From IMG/VR virus record IMGVR_UViG_3300013131_000312, positions 1 to 20,254 of that record: a stretch of DNA of 20,254 nucleotides; one strand, written 5' to 3'. The stretch is from a virus. The notes below the pieces were generated by a model. It was not told the DNA's origin. It saw only the letters and a list, made by a program, of their open reading frames with translations, and did not search any database. Of this stretch, positions 10,414 through 18,217 are shown piece by piece; within the stretch, counting starts at the first letter, position 1, and every line of letters begins with the position of its first letter. The translations under genes were made by a program, and so were the position numbers.

Positions 10414-11438
10414 AATTTTTCCGCTGTTAAAATTGCAAAACCTATTTCTCTAACTATTTGTGGCACGATAGAGTTTCCTAATGATTTTAATCTTTCGTTT
10501 CTATTTCTGTCCATCCGAGTGGATACCCCATCAGGAATTCTACAAATTCTGGATTGAGTCTGCCACCAACTTTCTCTTGTTTCATCATGACCACTCCTGA
10601 TAAAATACTTTTCTCCGCCATTCTTTTGTAATTTGTATTCTGACCTGTGTCTTTCCAATCTCTTGCTGTTGGAGTTGGAAACATGTTCATCGCGTCTCGT
10701 AGTTTTACTCCCCATCTGACACCTTTCTTGTTCTCTCGAAAGAAATGACCATCCTTCAACTGCACATCTTTTGCTATTCCACCCTCCGAGTCCGATGCTG
10801 TTGGAGTTGGATACATGTTCACTACGGGTTTGCCGTATTGAATTTGTTCCGCTAAATTTCCCGGTGGAACTGTTACCCTTCCAATACTTGTTCTGTATTT
10901 TTTTCTTCTCTCCATCGCTTCCTTTGATCTTGTTCCAATGTCCGTTGCTGTCGGAGTAAGCCATAATCCAGATTCGTTTTCTTTGGTGCCAAGCACCGAC
11001 GCCTGCAGCTGGAATAACAATACATTGGACTTCGAAACCCGCTTCTTCCAAATCAGTTTGCACCTGTTTGAGCACCACGCCGTTGTTGATGTTAATAAGC
11101 CCTTCAACGTTTTCGCCAATAAACCATCGGGGCTTACATTCTCTAATGACTCTAATAGTTTCATCCCAGAGATATCGATCGTCATCTGTTCCTTTTCTTT
11201 TTCCTGCAACACTGAATGGTTGGCAAGGGAATCCTCCACTGATAATGTCCGCTTGATATTTTTCTCCTTTAACATTTCGTATATCTCCTTCTATTGTTAT
11301 ATTTGGCCAATGTTTTTTCAAAACTTTTTGACAAAATTCACTTTTCTCCACAAAAGCAATTGTTTTAAAACCACCTGTCGATTCTAATCCTAAACTAAAT
11401 CCTCCAATCCCTGAAAATAAATCTAATAATCTTAACAT
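10410..11438 (-). CDS. dcm: DNA (cytosine-5-)-methyltransferase
   Basis: 342 aa. Methylates cytosine C5 in DNA. Motif I DLFSGIGG (6-13), motif IV GGFPCQPFSVAG (68-79) with nucleophile C72, motif VI ENV (109-111), motif VIII QRKRIW (152-157), target-recognition region about 165-300, and motif X LGNSIVPQ near 320. All catalytic motifs are intact. The target-recognition region carries repeated SNSNS blocks (HVSNSNSIGL and HVSNSNSKRL) and is low in complexity because the same bases are also open in a second frame (10487-11275). No restriction endonuclease is adjacent, so it is an orphan enzyme probably protecting phage DNA. The start forms TAATG with the helicase stop. Confidence 0.93.
   Translation of the reverse strand: MLRLLDLFSGIGGFSLGLESTGGFKTIAFVEKSEFCQKVLKKHWPNITIEGDIRNVKGEKYQADIISGGFPCQPFSVAGKRKGTDDDRYLWDETIRVIRECKPRWFIGENVEGLININNGVVLKQVQTDLEEAGFEVQCIVIPAAGVGAWHQRKRIWIMAYSDSNGHWNKIKGSDGEKKKIQNKYWKGNSSTGKFSGTNSIRQTRSEHVSNSNSIGLGGWNSKRCAVEGWSFLSREQERCQMGSKTTRRDEHVSNSNSKRLERHRSEYKLQKNGGEKYFIRSGHDETRESWWQTQSRICRIPDGVSTRMDRNRNERLKSLGNSIVPQIVREIGFAILTAEKL
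10487..11275 (-). CDS. Overlapping second-frame gene inside dcm (LPTPTA/LMGYP family)
   Basis: A 262-codon frame lying entirely inside the methyltransferase gene, shifted one base downstream. It does not look like noise: SPDGLLAKTLK, CKLIWKK, VLLFQLQAS, KENESGLWLTPTATD, then MYPTPTASDSEGG, MFPTPTARDWKD, and a C-terminal GGRLNPEFVEFLMGYPLGWT. I know this series (FQL, T-E-x-ESGL-PTP, PTPTA-D repeats, LNP-FVE-LMG-P-GW) from free-standing phage and prophage proteins found near cytosine methyltransferases, function unknown. The motif-VIII bases GAWHQRKRIW give the GTKENESGLW block in this frame. ATG at 11275 has no clear ribosome site of its own. It may be a true overprinted gene, or a segment reached by frameshifting from dcm. 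Confidence 0.55.
   Translation of the reverse strand: MLKEKNIKRTLSVEDSLANHSVLQEKEKEQMTIDISGMKLLESLENVSPDGLLAKTLKGLLTSTTAWCSNRCKLIWKKRVSKSNVLLFQLQASVLGTKENESGLWLTPTATDIGTRSKEAMERRKKYRTSIGRVTVPPGNLAEQIQYGKPVVNMYPTPTASDSEGGIAKDVQLKDGHFFRENKKGVRWGVKLRDAMNMFPTPTARDWKDTGQNTNYKRMAEKSILSGVVMMKQEKVGGRLNPEFVEFLMGYPLGWTEIETKD
10665..10822 (-). repeat. Intragenic direct repeat in dcm target-recognition region
   Basis: GCTGTTGGAGTTGGA-ACATGTTCA-type 26-mers at 10665-10690 and 10797-10822 agree at 24 positions. A weaker third copy (GCTGTCGGAGTAAGCC) lies near 10948. In the dcm frame they encode HVSNSNS; in the second frame MFPTPTA and MYPTPTA. Confidence 0.65.
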
Positions 11439-13018
11439 TAAATATTTCTTCTAATTTCATTTAACATCCTACAAAGTGGAAACGTATATTGATGATTACT
11501 TCTCAATATATGTAAATTTTGTTTAGCCCTAGTTACTCCTACATACCATACTCTGTATTCAGAGCAACGATCTTTTCCTATTTTATTTTCTAAATGAGCA
11601 GGCCAATTAGATTTTTCGTAAATCACCACATCTTTGGCTTCACCACCTTTTATTGAGTGAATTGTGTCTATAACAATTTCAGAATCCAAATCAGGATTAA
11701 TATCAGTTTCAATCAATTTATTGAAATAATATTTGTCTTGTTCAGAAAAATTTCTATTAAATACGTTAGTCCAGTCATCCTTAGGAACTCTAAGGCCAGC
11801 TTCAGTCACTAAAAAATTATAATCAAACAATAAGTTGTTATTTACAGCCATCCACTTTTTACTATCTAAACTTCTCCAACCATAAGCTATTTCATTAATG
11901 TAAGTGTAAAGAATTTGACACTGTTCTTTATTAATTTTATTACCACGCATTAATTGATTCCAAAGTTTAATTGCTCTCCATTTATGTATATCAAAAGATT
12001 TTGATCCTTTTGCACTTTGAAAAAACAAACCTATAGTTTTTGCTTCTTGTTTTAATTCATCTACAATTTCATTTGTTCGGCCAAGTATCATCCAACTGTC
12101 TGATGCACCAAAATTTATATCTTTAAGTCTTTGATATGTAATAATGTTTCCTGCATTTATTTTTGGTACAAAGTCTTTTTTCTTTCTACCTTTAATATAC
12201 GTTGCAATATATTGAGAAAAATCGTGTATTGTTTTTGGTATTCTATAAGAAGTTTTTAATATAAAATCTTCACCTGGAAATTCATTAAAGTGTTCTACTT
12301 CAGCTCCATTCCACTCATAAATCGCTTGGTCGTCATCTCCAGCTATGTAAATTCTACTAGAATTGTTAGCTAACTTATAAATTAATTTCCATTGTAAAGG
12401 AGTTAAATCTTGAGCTTCATCTACTATTAAAACTTTTAATTTTGGCGCTGGAGCATTTTTAATATAGTGTTCAATCATATCAGTAAAATCTACTCTATGA
12501 TCTTGTTTGTATTCATCATAAGCTTCAATAATTAATCTAAATTTTTCGTAAACAACTCTTTTAATTTTTTCTTCTTTATACTGATCATCAGGGTGAACTA
12601 ATCTATTCCTTGCCTTATCATATACTCGTAGAGACCAGTCATTCCAAACAAGGTGCCCATTGTAGTTTTCAAATCTAACTTTAGGCAAACCCAATGTTTG
12701 AGCAAACTCTACCATGTCTATATCAGGATCAATAACTGGAACTTGTTTGTAATTTTGTCTGCAAAAACTATGTATTGTTCTAAAATTTCTTAAATCATCA
12801 TCGGTGCAGCCTACAAACTTTTTAAATGCTCTATATCTTGCTTCATTAACTGCCTTGTTTGTAAAAGATAAGTAGGCCATGTCCCTAGGTTTAATGCCTC
12901 TTGTTATTAATTTCTCAACTCTTTCTAATAAAGTTGTTGTCTTTCCTGTACCTGGAGGACCATATATTTTAATGGTTCGGTTCTTCAAACGGTGCTTTTT
13001 CTCTTTTGAATAAGACAT
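11438..13018 (-). CDS. UvrD/PcrA-like superfamily 1 DNA helicase
   Basis: 526 aa. ATP-driven unwinding of DNA, 3'-5' in this superfamily. Walker A GPPGTGKTT (20-28), SFTNKAVNEAR motif Ia (51-61), Walker B LIVDEAQD (197-204), motif III GDDDQAIYEWNGA (227-239), TSYR motif IV (256-259), TIHSIKGGEAKDV motif V (452-464) and YVGVTRAKQNL motif VI (492-502). All are intact; somewhat shorter than UvrD (about 720 aa), as usual in phages. ATG at 13018 has AAAGG four bases upstream and overlaps the primase end by 50 bases; a TTG four codons earlier is less likely. Together with primase and polymerase it forms the replisome core here. No hexameric helicase is present in the window. Confidence 0.93.
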   Translation of the reverse strand: MSYSKEKKHRLKNRTIKIYGPPGTGKTTTLLERVEKLITRGIKPRDMAYLSFTNKAVNEARYRAFKKFVGCTDDDLRNFRTIHSFCRQNYKQVPVIDPDIDMVEFAQTLGLPKVRFENYNGHLVWNDWSLRVYDKARNRLVHPDDQYKEEKIKRVVYEKFRLIIEAYDEYKQDHRVDFTDMIEHYIKNAPAPKLKVLIVDEAQDLTPLQWKLIYKLANNSSRIYIAGDDDQAIYEWNGAEVEHFNEFPGEDFILKTSYRIPKTIHDFSQYIATYIKGRKKKDFVPKINAGNIITYQRLKDINFGASDSWMILGRTNEIVDELKQEAKTIGLFFQSAKGSKSFDIHKWRAIKLWNQLMRGNKINKEQCQILYTYINEIAYGWRSLDSKKWMAVNNNLLFDYNFLVTEAGLRVPKDDWTNVFNRNFSEQDKYYFNKLIETDINPDLDSEIVIDTIHSIKGGEAKDVVIYEKSNWPAHLENKIGKDRCSEYRVWYVGVTRAKQNLHILRSNHQYTFPLCRMLNEIRRNI

Positions 13019-14498
13019 TTGACCTTTCAATTATTGGTTCTTCTGGTTTTTTACAATACCAAATATTTTTGATTTTTAATTTATCATAATATTCTTTTTT
13101 AATTGAACCATTCTTTTTAAGTGTATTAATAATTTCAAATTTTTTAATAGCTTTATTATTTTTTCGTATGAATCTTTCAAAAGTTTTATATTTAAAGACA
13201 ACATTGTTATCGTGTAAAAACCACATATCCGCCTCCACTTGAGATGCATTGTCTGCTTGTTGTGTTTCTTGTGTAAACTGAATCATTAAGTCTGCAAATT
13301 CTTCTTGTGCTTCTTTGTCTTCATCATAACCTTCAATGTCTTGTTGCATTGTCTTTAATTGATTTAAAAATACTCTAAATTCTTTATCCTTGAGTTTTTG
13401 CCAAACCATATCTGCTTGATCAAATAATGCCTCAGCAAATAATTGCTGTTGATTACATTGCTTACCATTTAATTCTATAGTTTTTTTATCTATTGTTAGA
13501 AAATAAATTGGTGGATTTGTTCGCAATCTTTGAAATGAATCTACCTTTGGCATGTATGCTGAACTATCAATACCGTATAATAATGTTCTACAAAGACCCG
13601 CATTACAATGATCCTTCATAGGTTTATCAGTACACTTGTATCCATAATCTTTTTTCTCATAACTTTTAATTACAGCTTGTACTTCGTGTGCAGGTAATTG
13701 CTCATAAAATTGATCGTTACGATCCCAAACTTCTTTTTGCCATCCATCTGGATTTTTCTTTTTTGCAAGAGTTGCAAAAGCAGTTAAAGCATTATTTCTA
13801 AAACCACCCTCACACCCATTTCTTATTACAGCTTGTAGGCATGGAGGGTATTGGTCAAAATCTTTTTCTTCAATTAAACTATCGTCTACTTTTATTGCAA
13901 AAAATTGCTCTTTCGTTAATCTAAATTTATCAATAAAACTATACCAATCAATTAATGGTATACCAATTCCATTATCATATAATGCATAGCGAGTTGTTCT
14001 TGCAGCCTTTTGATAAGGAATATTTAACCAATTACCTAAATCATTTTTATGAACCATGATTTGTCTTTGCTTAGGAAATATTTCGCAACTAGATAATCCG
14101 AGATCCGTGGACAACAAACTAAGTTTGTCAATCATATCGCTAGCCTGAATTGGTTCTTTGGTATGTAAAAATAAATGTACTCCCCCTGACTTTGACCTAT
14201 AAGGCACAAGTGGATATTTTTTCTTTCTAATGTTTTCTATTAAATTCTTTACGTTTAAATCGTACTTATCTACGTCTATGCATCCCCAGATGCATGTATT
14301 GTCTTGTTGAATAGGTATAACACCTAAATTAATTTCACCGTTTAAATGTTTTTGAAATAGTTCTTGAGTGAGAGGAGCACGCTTAGTTACAGCGCGCCCC
14401 TTCTCTTTACCTGTCTTCTGATCTTTATCGCCTTCAAGATAATATTCCCCGTAGGCAATATCTAAGCCCTGAAAGATTTCGATAAATTTCTCGACCAT
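12969..14498 (-). CDS. Archaeo-eukaryotic-type primase (TOTE/PriCT-like)
   Basis: 509 aa. Likely makes primers for phage replication. The catalytic core is in the N-terminal third: CIDVDKYD (D75 and D77, the DxD metal site), RSKSGGVHLFLH (S104, H108), CEIFPKQRQI and LGNWLNIPY, the order seen in archaeo-eukaryotic primases of the TOTE/AEP type. Around 230-320 come NGCEGGFRNNALTAFATLAK, typical of a PriCT helical domain, and a Cys/His cluster (CTDKPMKDHCNAGLC) that probably binds zinc. The C-terminal third is helical and basic without a helicase domain, so the helicase is supplied by separate genes. The start forms TAATG with the SSB-like gene; no ribosome site, so probably coupled. Confidence 0.82.
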   Translation of the reverse strand: MVEKFIEIFQGLDIAYGEYYLEGDKDQKTGKEKGRAVTKRAPLTQELFQKHLNGEINLGVIPIQQDNTCIWGCIDVDKYDLNVKNLIENIRKKKYPLVPYRSKSGGVHLFLHTKEPIQASDMIDKLSLLSTDLGLSSCEIFPKQRQIMVHKNDLGNWLNIPYQKAARTTRYALYDNGIGIPLIDWYSFIDKFRLTKEQFFAIKVDDSLIEEKDFDQYPPCLQAVIRNGCEGGFRNNALTAFATLAKKKNPDGWQKEVWDRNDQFYEQLPAHEVQAVIKSYEKKDYGYKCTDKPMKDHCNAGLCRTLLYGIDSSAYMPKVDSFQRLRTNPPIYFLTIDKKTIELNGKQCNQQQLFAEALFDQADMVWQKLKDKEFRVFLNQLKTMQQDIEGYDEDKEAQEEFADLMIQFTQETQQADNASQVEADMWFLHDNNVVFKYKTFERFIRKNNKAIKKFEIINTLKKNGSIKKEYYDKLKIKNIWYCKKPEEPIIERSNVLFKREKAPFEEPNH

Positions 14499-15322
14499 TA
14501 GAAAGGAGTTGATTCAGATTTTGTATTTGGTTGATTTTCTGTTGTTACTGGCGTATCGTCTTCATAACTTACAGATACACCTTTGCGACAAGCTTCATAT
14601 AAATCAACTGCAGATTTAAATGCATTTTGATTTGATACTTGCCCCACATGATTAATAGCCCAACCAGTCCATTGACCTTTACCGTTTGATTCTTGAACAG
14701 TAGTAAGTTTGTAGACTTGACTAAATGATGGTTGAGATACCAAATCACCTTTACTATTTTTAACTTTTGGTAAGGCTCTCATCATTGAGTTCCACTTACG
14801 AGATTTTTTAGCTTGAGTTCTGCTCATAGTTATTAATCCTGTAGTGTTTGGACTCTGATCTTCATTCAATAAAAGAACAAAGTGAGATGCTGTTCCTTCA
14901 AGATAGTTTCCGTTTGAAAGTCTATCTCTATTTTGAGCGTCCCTTTTTGTTTGAGATACAATATCTGAATCAGCAGAGTAAATTTTTACTGGAGCATTAA
15001 CACCTCCGGTTCCTCTCTCTTTCCATTCAATATATTCAAACTTATAATAACAAGGCACGACTAATATACCTTTGGTTCCATCATACAGTTTTTTTGTAAC
15101 TGAGTTACAAATCATTCCTGTTTGAGCACCCTCAATATATTTTTCGTGTCCAGGTCTTCTTTCATAAGATGCATCGCTAATTAATTTAATAAACGGCATA
15201 GCCATTTGATTAGCCGTGACGTTTTCAAGTCCTGCATCACCATACTGAGCAATTACAGAAGCTACATTAAATGTAGGTTTTTCTATAATTGCAGTTTTTT
15301 CTTTTTTTACTTGTGTTTGCAT
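14498..15322 (-). CDS. Probable single-stranded DNA-binding protein
   Basis: 274 aa. The body (about 20-240) is beta-rich with MPFIKLISDASYERRPGHEK, IEGAQTGMICNSVTK and VVPCYYKFEYIEWKERG, a set familiar from phage genomes in the position of the ssDNA-binding protein. The C-terminus is a flexible acidic/polar tail ending ESTPF, reminiscent of the acidic tip with a terminal Phe by which SSBs recruit partners. It has AAGGA before the ATG, one base after the stop of the gene upstream, and precedes the primase. Assignment rests on context and tail shape rather than on a clear OB-fold signature. Confidence 0.55.
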   Translation of the reverse strand: MQTQVKKEKTAIIEKPTFNVASVIAQYGDAGLENVTANQMAMPFIKLISDASYERRPGHEKYIEGAQTGMICNSVTKKLYDGTKGILVVPCYYKFEYIEWKERGTGGVNAPVKIYSADSDIVSQTKRDAQNRDRLSNGNYLEGTASHFVLLLNEDQSPNTTGLITMSRTQAKKSRKWNSMMRALPKVKNSKGDLVSQPSFSQVYKLTTVQESNGKGQWTGWAINHVGQVSNQNAFKSAVDLYEACRKGVSVSYEDDTPVTTENQPNTKSESTPF

Positions 15323-15323
15323 T

Positions 15324-15872
15324 TTAGTCCTTAGTGGTTAGTTTTGTTTTGCTAGAAATATGAACTCCAAACAAATCATCAGGTATGTCCATTCCTTTTT
15401 CAGTTTGTTCCTTAACAAACGTAGACAAGGTCATATGATGGACATGTTCCTTTTGAATTGGAGTTGTGCCTTTAGATCTTAGAAGTTCTAGCACTTCTCT
15501 TGCTTTACTATCTTCACCCATACTAAACTCAACAGAAATATCGTGTTTAATAATATCTCCATAGCCATTTTTCCTTAGCCAATCAAATGCCTTAAGTTGA
15601 TTCGCTTTAGTAATATAAGCTTTATATGTTGGAACAGCTTCAACCATAGTTCCATCAGAGAGTTTAATCATTGATATATCCATCTCAGCCATTAAATTCG
15701 GAATTAACTCAGAGGATATTAGGGCTTCTTTTTCGACAAGCTTCTTTACTTCTGCTTGTTTTTCTTCAATATCAGTTTGTGCTTTTTTTAAATCTTGACA
15801 CAATTTAGATATTGTCTGCATTTTATCTTGATCTACACCTTGCAGTGCATCAAGAGTATTTGTTGCTACCAT
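15324..15872 (-). CDS. Coiled-coil conserved phage protein heading the replication operon
   Basis: 182 aa from the ATG at 15872, fixed by AAGGAG; the longer in-frame extension to 16001 has no ribosome site and runs through the promoter. Residues 10-60 form a coiled coil (KLCQDLKKAQTDIEEKQAEV). Next come IPNLMAEMDISMIKLSDGTM, AFDWLRKNGYGDIIKHDISV and EHVHHMTLSTFVKEQTEKG. I recognise this combination as a conserved phage protein encoded beside ssDNA-binding and primase genes, without known activity. As first gene of the replication operon it may be an accessory replication factor. Confidence 0.7.
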   Translation of the reverse strand: MVATNTLDALQGVDQDKMQTISKLCQDLKKAQTDIEEKQAEVKKLVEKEALISSELIPNLMAEMDISMIKLSDGTMVEAVPTYKAYITKANQLKAFDWLRKNGYGDIIKHDISVEFSMGEDSKAREVLELLRSKGTTPIQKEHVHHMTLSTFVKEQTEKGMDIPDDLFGVHISSKTKLTTKD

Positions 15873-15881
15873 TTTTTCTCC

Positions 15882-15917
15882 TTGACGTCTTATTAAACTA
15901 ATATAAATACATGTCAA
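15882..15917. promoter_or_regulatory. Superimposed divergent promoter pair
   Basis: Plus strand: TTGACG (15882-15887), 16 bases, TAAATA (15904-15909), start near 15916. Minus strand: TTGACA (15917-15912), 16 bases, TAATAA (15895-15890), start near 15883, right at the AAGGAG of the 15872 gene. The two share the same 36 bases with mirror symmetry, so one polymerase should exclude the other. Confidence 0.6.
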
Positions 15918-15927
15918 ACATAATTTT

Positions 15928-17352
15928 GTGGTAGCGAAATATATTTTTAAAACTGAACCTTTTGCACACCAACGCAAAGCACTAGAGCTTTCTTGGAACA
16001 AAGAAAGCTATGCTTTCTTTATGGAGATGGGTACAGGAAAAACTAAAGTTTTGTTAGATAATGTTGGAGTCTTGTACACGTTAAATAATATCAATGCTGC
16101 ATTAATAATAGCAACAAAATCTGTATACACGGTATGGTTTAATGACGAAATACCTAAACATCTTAATGTTCCTTATGAAACTTATCTATGGAAGCCAACA
16201 AAAGAAAAAACTTGTAAAGAATTTATTTTAAAACAAAGTGATAAACTAAAATTATTTGTAATGAATATTGAAGCTTTATCCACAATTAAAGGATATCAAT
16301 TTGCAGTACAATTTTTAATGAAACATAGTGCATTAATTGCCGTAGACGAATCATCTACTGTTAAAAACTATAGAGCTAAAAGGACAAAGAATCTTTTAAA
16401 ATTAAGAAAAATTTCTAAGTACCGTAGAATTTTAACAGGATCACCAGTGACTAAAAGCCCGGTAGATTTATATACTCAGTGCGAATTTTTAGATCCTAAA
16501 CATTTAGGTTTTAATTCATTTGTAGCTTTTAAAAATAGATATTGTGTATTTGATATTGTACACATTACAGGAGACAGACAGATTGCTGTGCCAGTTGGAT
16601 TTAAGAACCTTGAAGAGTTAGAACAGAAATTAAAAACATTTTCTTTTAGAGTTAAAAAAGAACAGTGTTTAGACTTACCAGCCAAGGTTTATTCTAAGAG
16701 AGTTGTCCAATTAACTGAAGAACAGAAAAAAGTTTATAATGAAATAAAAGAACAAGCTATAGCAAACTTAGACGGAGACAGAATGACTGTTAATAATGTT
16801 TTGACTGAAATTATTAGACTACATCAAATTACTGCAGGTTTCTTTTCTGGAGAATCTGGTCAGATACAAAAATTAAATAACAATAAGCTAGATGCACTTT
16901 TAGAAATTATAGAAGACACAGATGAAAAAATTATCATTTGGGCAAACTGGGTTTACAATATTGAAGAAATAACTAATAAACTTGTGGATATTTATGGTCC
17001 GTCGTCCGTTGTTAATTTCTATGGTGCGGTTAATTCTGAAAAAAGAAGCAAGGCTATTGATCTATTTATGAATGATCCTAATTGTAGATTCTTTGTTGCA
17101 AATCCATCTACTGGAGGATTTGGTTTAACATTAACATCGGCTACATTAGTTATTTATTATTCAAATAGTTTTAATGCTGAACACAGAATGCAATCTGAAG
17201 AAAGAGCTCATCGAATAGGTCAAACTAAAAAGGTGACTTATATTGATTTGATAACCGAAGATAGTGTTGATGAAAAGATTGTAACGTCTTTAAAAAACAA
17301 GTTTAAATTGTCGGCTGCGACTCTGGGAGAGGTTGTTCGGACTTGGCTATAG
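15928..17352 (+). CDS. SNF2/SWI2-family superfamily 2 DNA translocase
   Basis: 474 aa. Q-like motif PFAHQRKAL (11-19), Walker A EMGTGKTK (33-40), DEAD-box equivalent VDESS (139-143), motif III LTGSP (169-173), FYGAVNSEKR and PSTGGFGLTLTSA motif V, and motif VI QSEERAHRIGQ (422-432). The ERAHRIGQ form is diagnostic of SNF2-type enzymes, which move along double-stranded DNA. Phage members probably remodel DNA at forks or during recombination. It starts at GTG with no visible ribosome site; a stop lies 8 codons upstream, so no ATG alternative exists. It is the only large gene on the plus strand, diverging from the replication operon and ending 50 bases inside the convergent exonuclease gene. Confidence 0.9.
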   Translation: MVAKYIFKTEPFAHQRKALELSWNKESYAFFMEMGTGKTKVLLDNVGVLYTLNNINAALIIATKSVYTVWFNDEIPKHLNVPYETYLWKPTKEKTCKEFILKQSDKLKLFVMNIEALSTIKGYQFAVQFLMKHSALIAVDESSTVKNYRAKRTKNLLKLRKISKYRRILTGSPVTKSPVDLYTQCEFLDPKHLGFNSFVAFKNRYCVFDIVHITGDRQIAVPVGFKNLEELEQKLKTFSFRVKKEQCLDLPAKVYSKRVVQLTEEQKKVYNEIKEQAIANLDGDRMTVNNVLTEIIRLHQITAGFFSGESGQIQKLNNNKLDALLEIIEDTDEKIIIWANWVYNIEEITNKLVDIYGPSSVVNFYGAVNSEKRSKAIDLFMNDPNCRFFVANPSTGGFGLTLTSATLVIYYSNSFNAEHRMQSEERAHRIGQTKKVTYIDLITEDSVDEKIVTSLKNKFKLSAATLGEVVRTWL

Positions 17353-18001
17353 CTTTATAGTCTTCAAATTTCTTCCACCATTTATCTTTCCACATTTTCA
17401 TTTGATCTCCAAATATTTCAAACGATTGAAATTGTAAGTCCCTTGAACACATCAAAACAACTCCGCCTTCTATTTCACCGTAATGTTTACTGTGTGCTTC
17501 GGCATAAGCCGCTAATTGTAAAAAATAATCTTCAATCCATTCAACTCTTTTTGGCTTATTTGTTTGCTTAAAGTCAATGATTGCTGGCTTGTCTTTATAG
17601 ATACCTATTAAATCTGTAGTTCCTGCATAAAGATCTTCGTATCTTAAATTAGTCTCAGATCCCCATGCTTCTTTTACATTTTTTAGTCCTTCTTTAATAA
17701 TCATATTGGCCATGTCTTTTGCTTTTTGTCCTTCAGGAGTCATAGACATGTAGTTAGTTCCTTCAATATATTTTTCTAAATATTTATGCATCTCAGTTCC
17801 AATTCTAGATGCTTCTTGTTTGATTCGTTCTGCTTCTTCGTTACCAACTCTTTTAATCCATTTATCAAGATTAGCTCTATCTTTTGTTTTAGATAATATA
17901 GTTGTGACTGAAGGGATTTTTGTTCCGTTAACGACGTACGTTCTGCCACTCTCTTGAGTGTCTCTATCGTATTTTAAATAATCGTATTTTTTTATTAACA
18001 C
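17303..18001 (-). CDS. RecB-like PD-(D/E)XK exonuclease
   Basis: 232 aa. Signature in order: PSVTTILSKTKD (30-41), a helix with GTEMHKYLE (H72), YAGTTDLIG (D130), AIIDFKQTNKPK (D143, K145) and YFLQLAAYAEAH (Q162, Y166). These are the GxxxH, D, (D/E)xK and QxxxY elements of the RecB/Cas4-type nuclease family. In phages such enzymes resect DNA ends for recombination or degrade host DNA to supply nucleotides. It starts at GTG, 9 bases after the preceding stop. The last 16 codons and stop lie opposite the end of the SNF2 helicase gene. Confidence 0.87.
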   Translation of the reverse strand: MLIKKYDYLKYDRDTQESGRTYVVNGTKIPSVTTILSKTKDRANLDKWIKRVGNEEAERIKQEASRIGTEMHKYLEKYIEGTNYMSMTPEGQKAKDMANMIIKEGLKNVKEAWGSETNLRYEDLYAGTTDLIGIYKDKPAIIDFKQTNKPKRVEWIEDYFLQLAAYAEAHSKHYGEIEGGVVLMCSRDLQFQSFEIFGDQMKMWKDKWWKKFEDYKAIAKSEQPLPESQPTI

Positions 18002-18010
18002 ACTTACTTA

Positions 18011-18217
18011 TTACTTTATTACAGCCGTAAGTAAAGTAACAATTATACTACCCATAGCTGCAATAACTATGCCTGCAGATACCATGATTACTTTTTCTAA
18101 TCTAACAATTCTTTCGTGTAATTGATCAATTTTTTTAAATGTTTCTCTTTGCATTATTCTGCAAAGCTTTTCATGTTCATCAATTCTGGTTAAAGCTGTT
18201 TTACCGTTTTTATACAT
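18011..18217 (-). CDS. Small coiled-coil/membrane protein, holin- or XhlA-like
   Basis: 68 aa: a polar helical N-terminus (RIDEHEKLCRIMQRETFKKI, DQLHERIVRLEK) and one C-terminal membrane helix VIMVSAGIVIAAMGSIIVTL. This layout is that of XhlA-type hemolysin/holin-associated proteins and of some pinholin-like proteins. It follows a virion gene, with which it overlaps by 8 bases, so a late lysis role is plausible, but no endolysin lies beside it here. The ribosome site AAGGAAG is clear. Confidence 0.65.
   Translation of the reverse strand: MYKNGKTALTRIDEHEKLCRIMQRETFKKIDQLHERIVRLEKVIMVSAGIVIAAMGSIIVTLLTAVIK

Noticed and set aside
10938-11387. 149-codon plus-strand frame opposite the methyltransferase
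   Set aside because: Composition is Phe/Ser-rich, as expected for antisense of this gene, with no family-like motifs; unlike the same-strand second frame it shows no conserved pattern.
15873-16001. 43-residue N-terminal extension of the coiled-coil protein
   Set aside because: It runs back through the promoter pair and the start of the divergent helicase gene; AAGGAG directly precedes the ATG at 15872.
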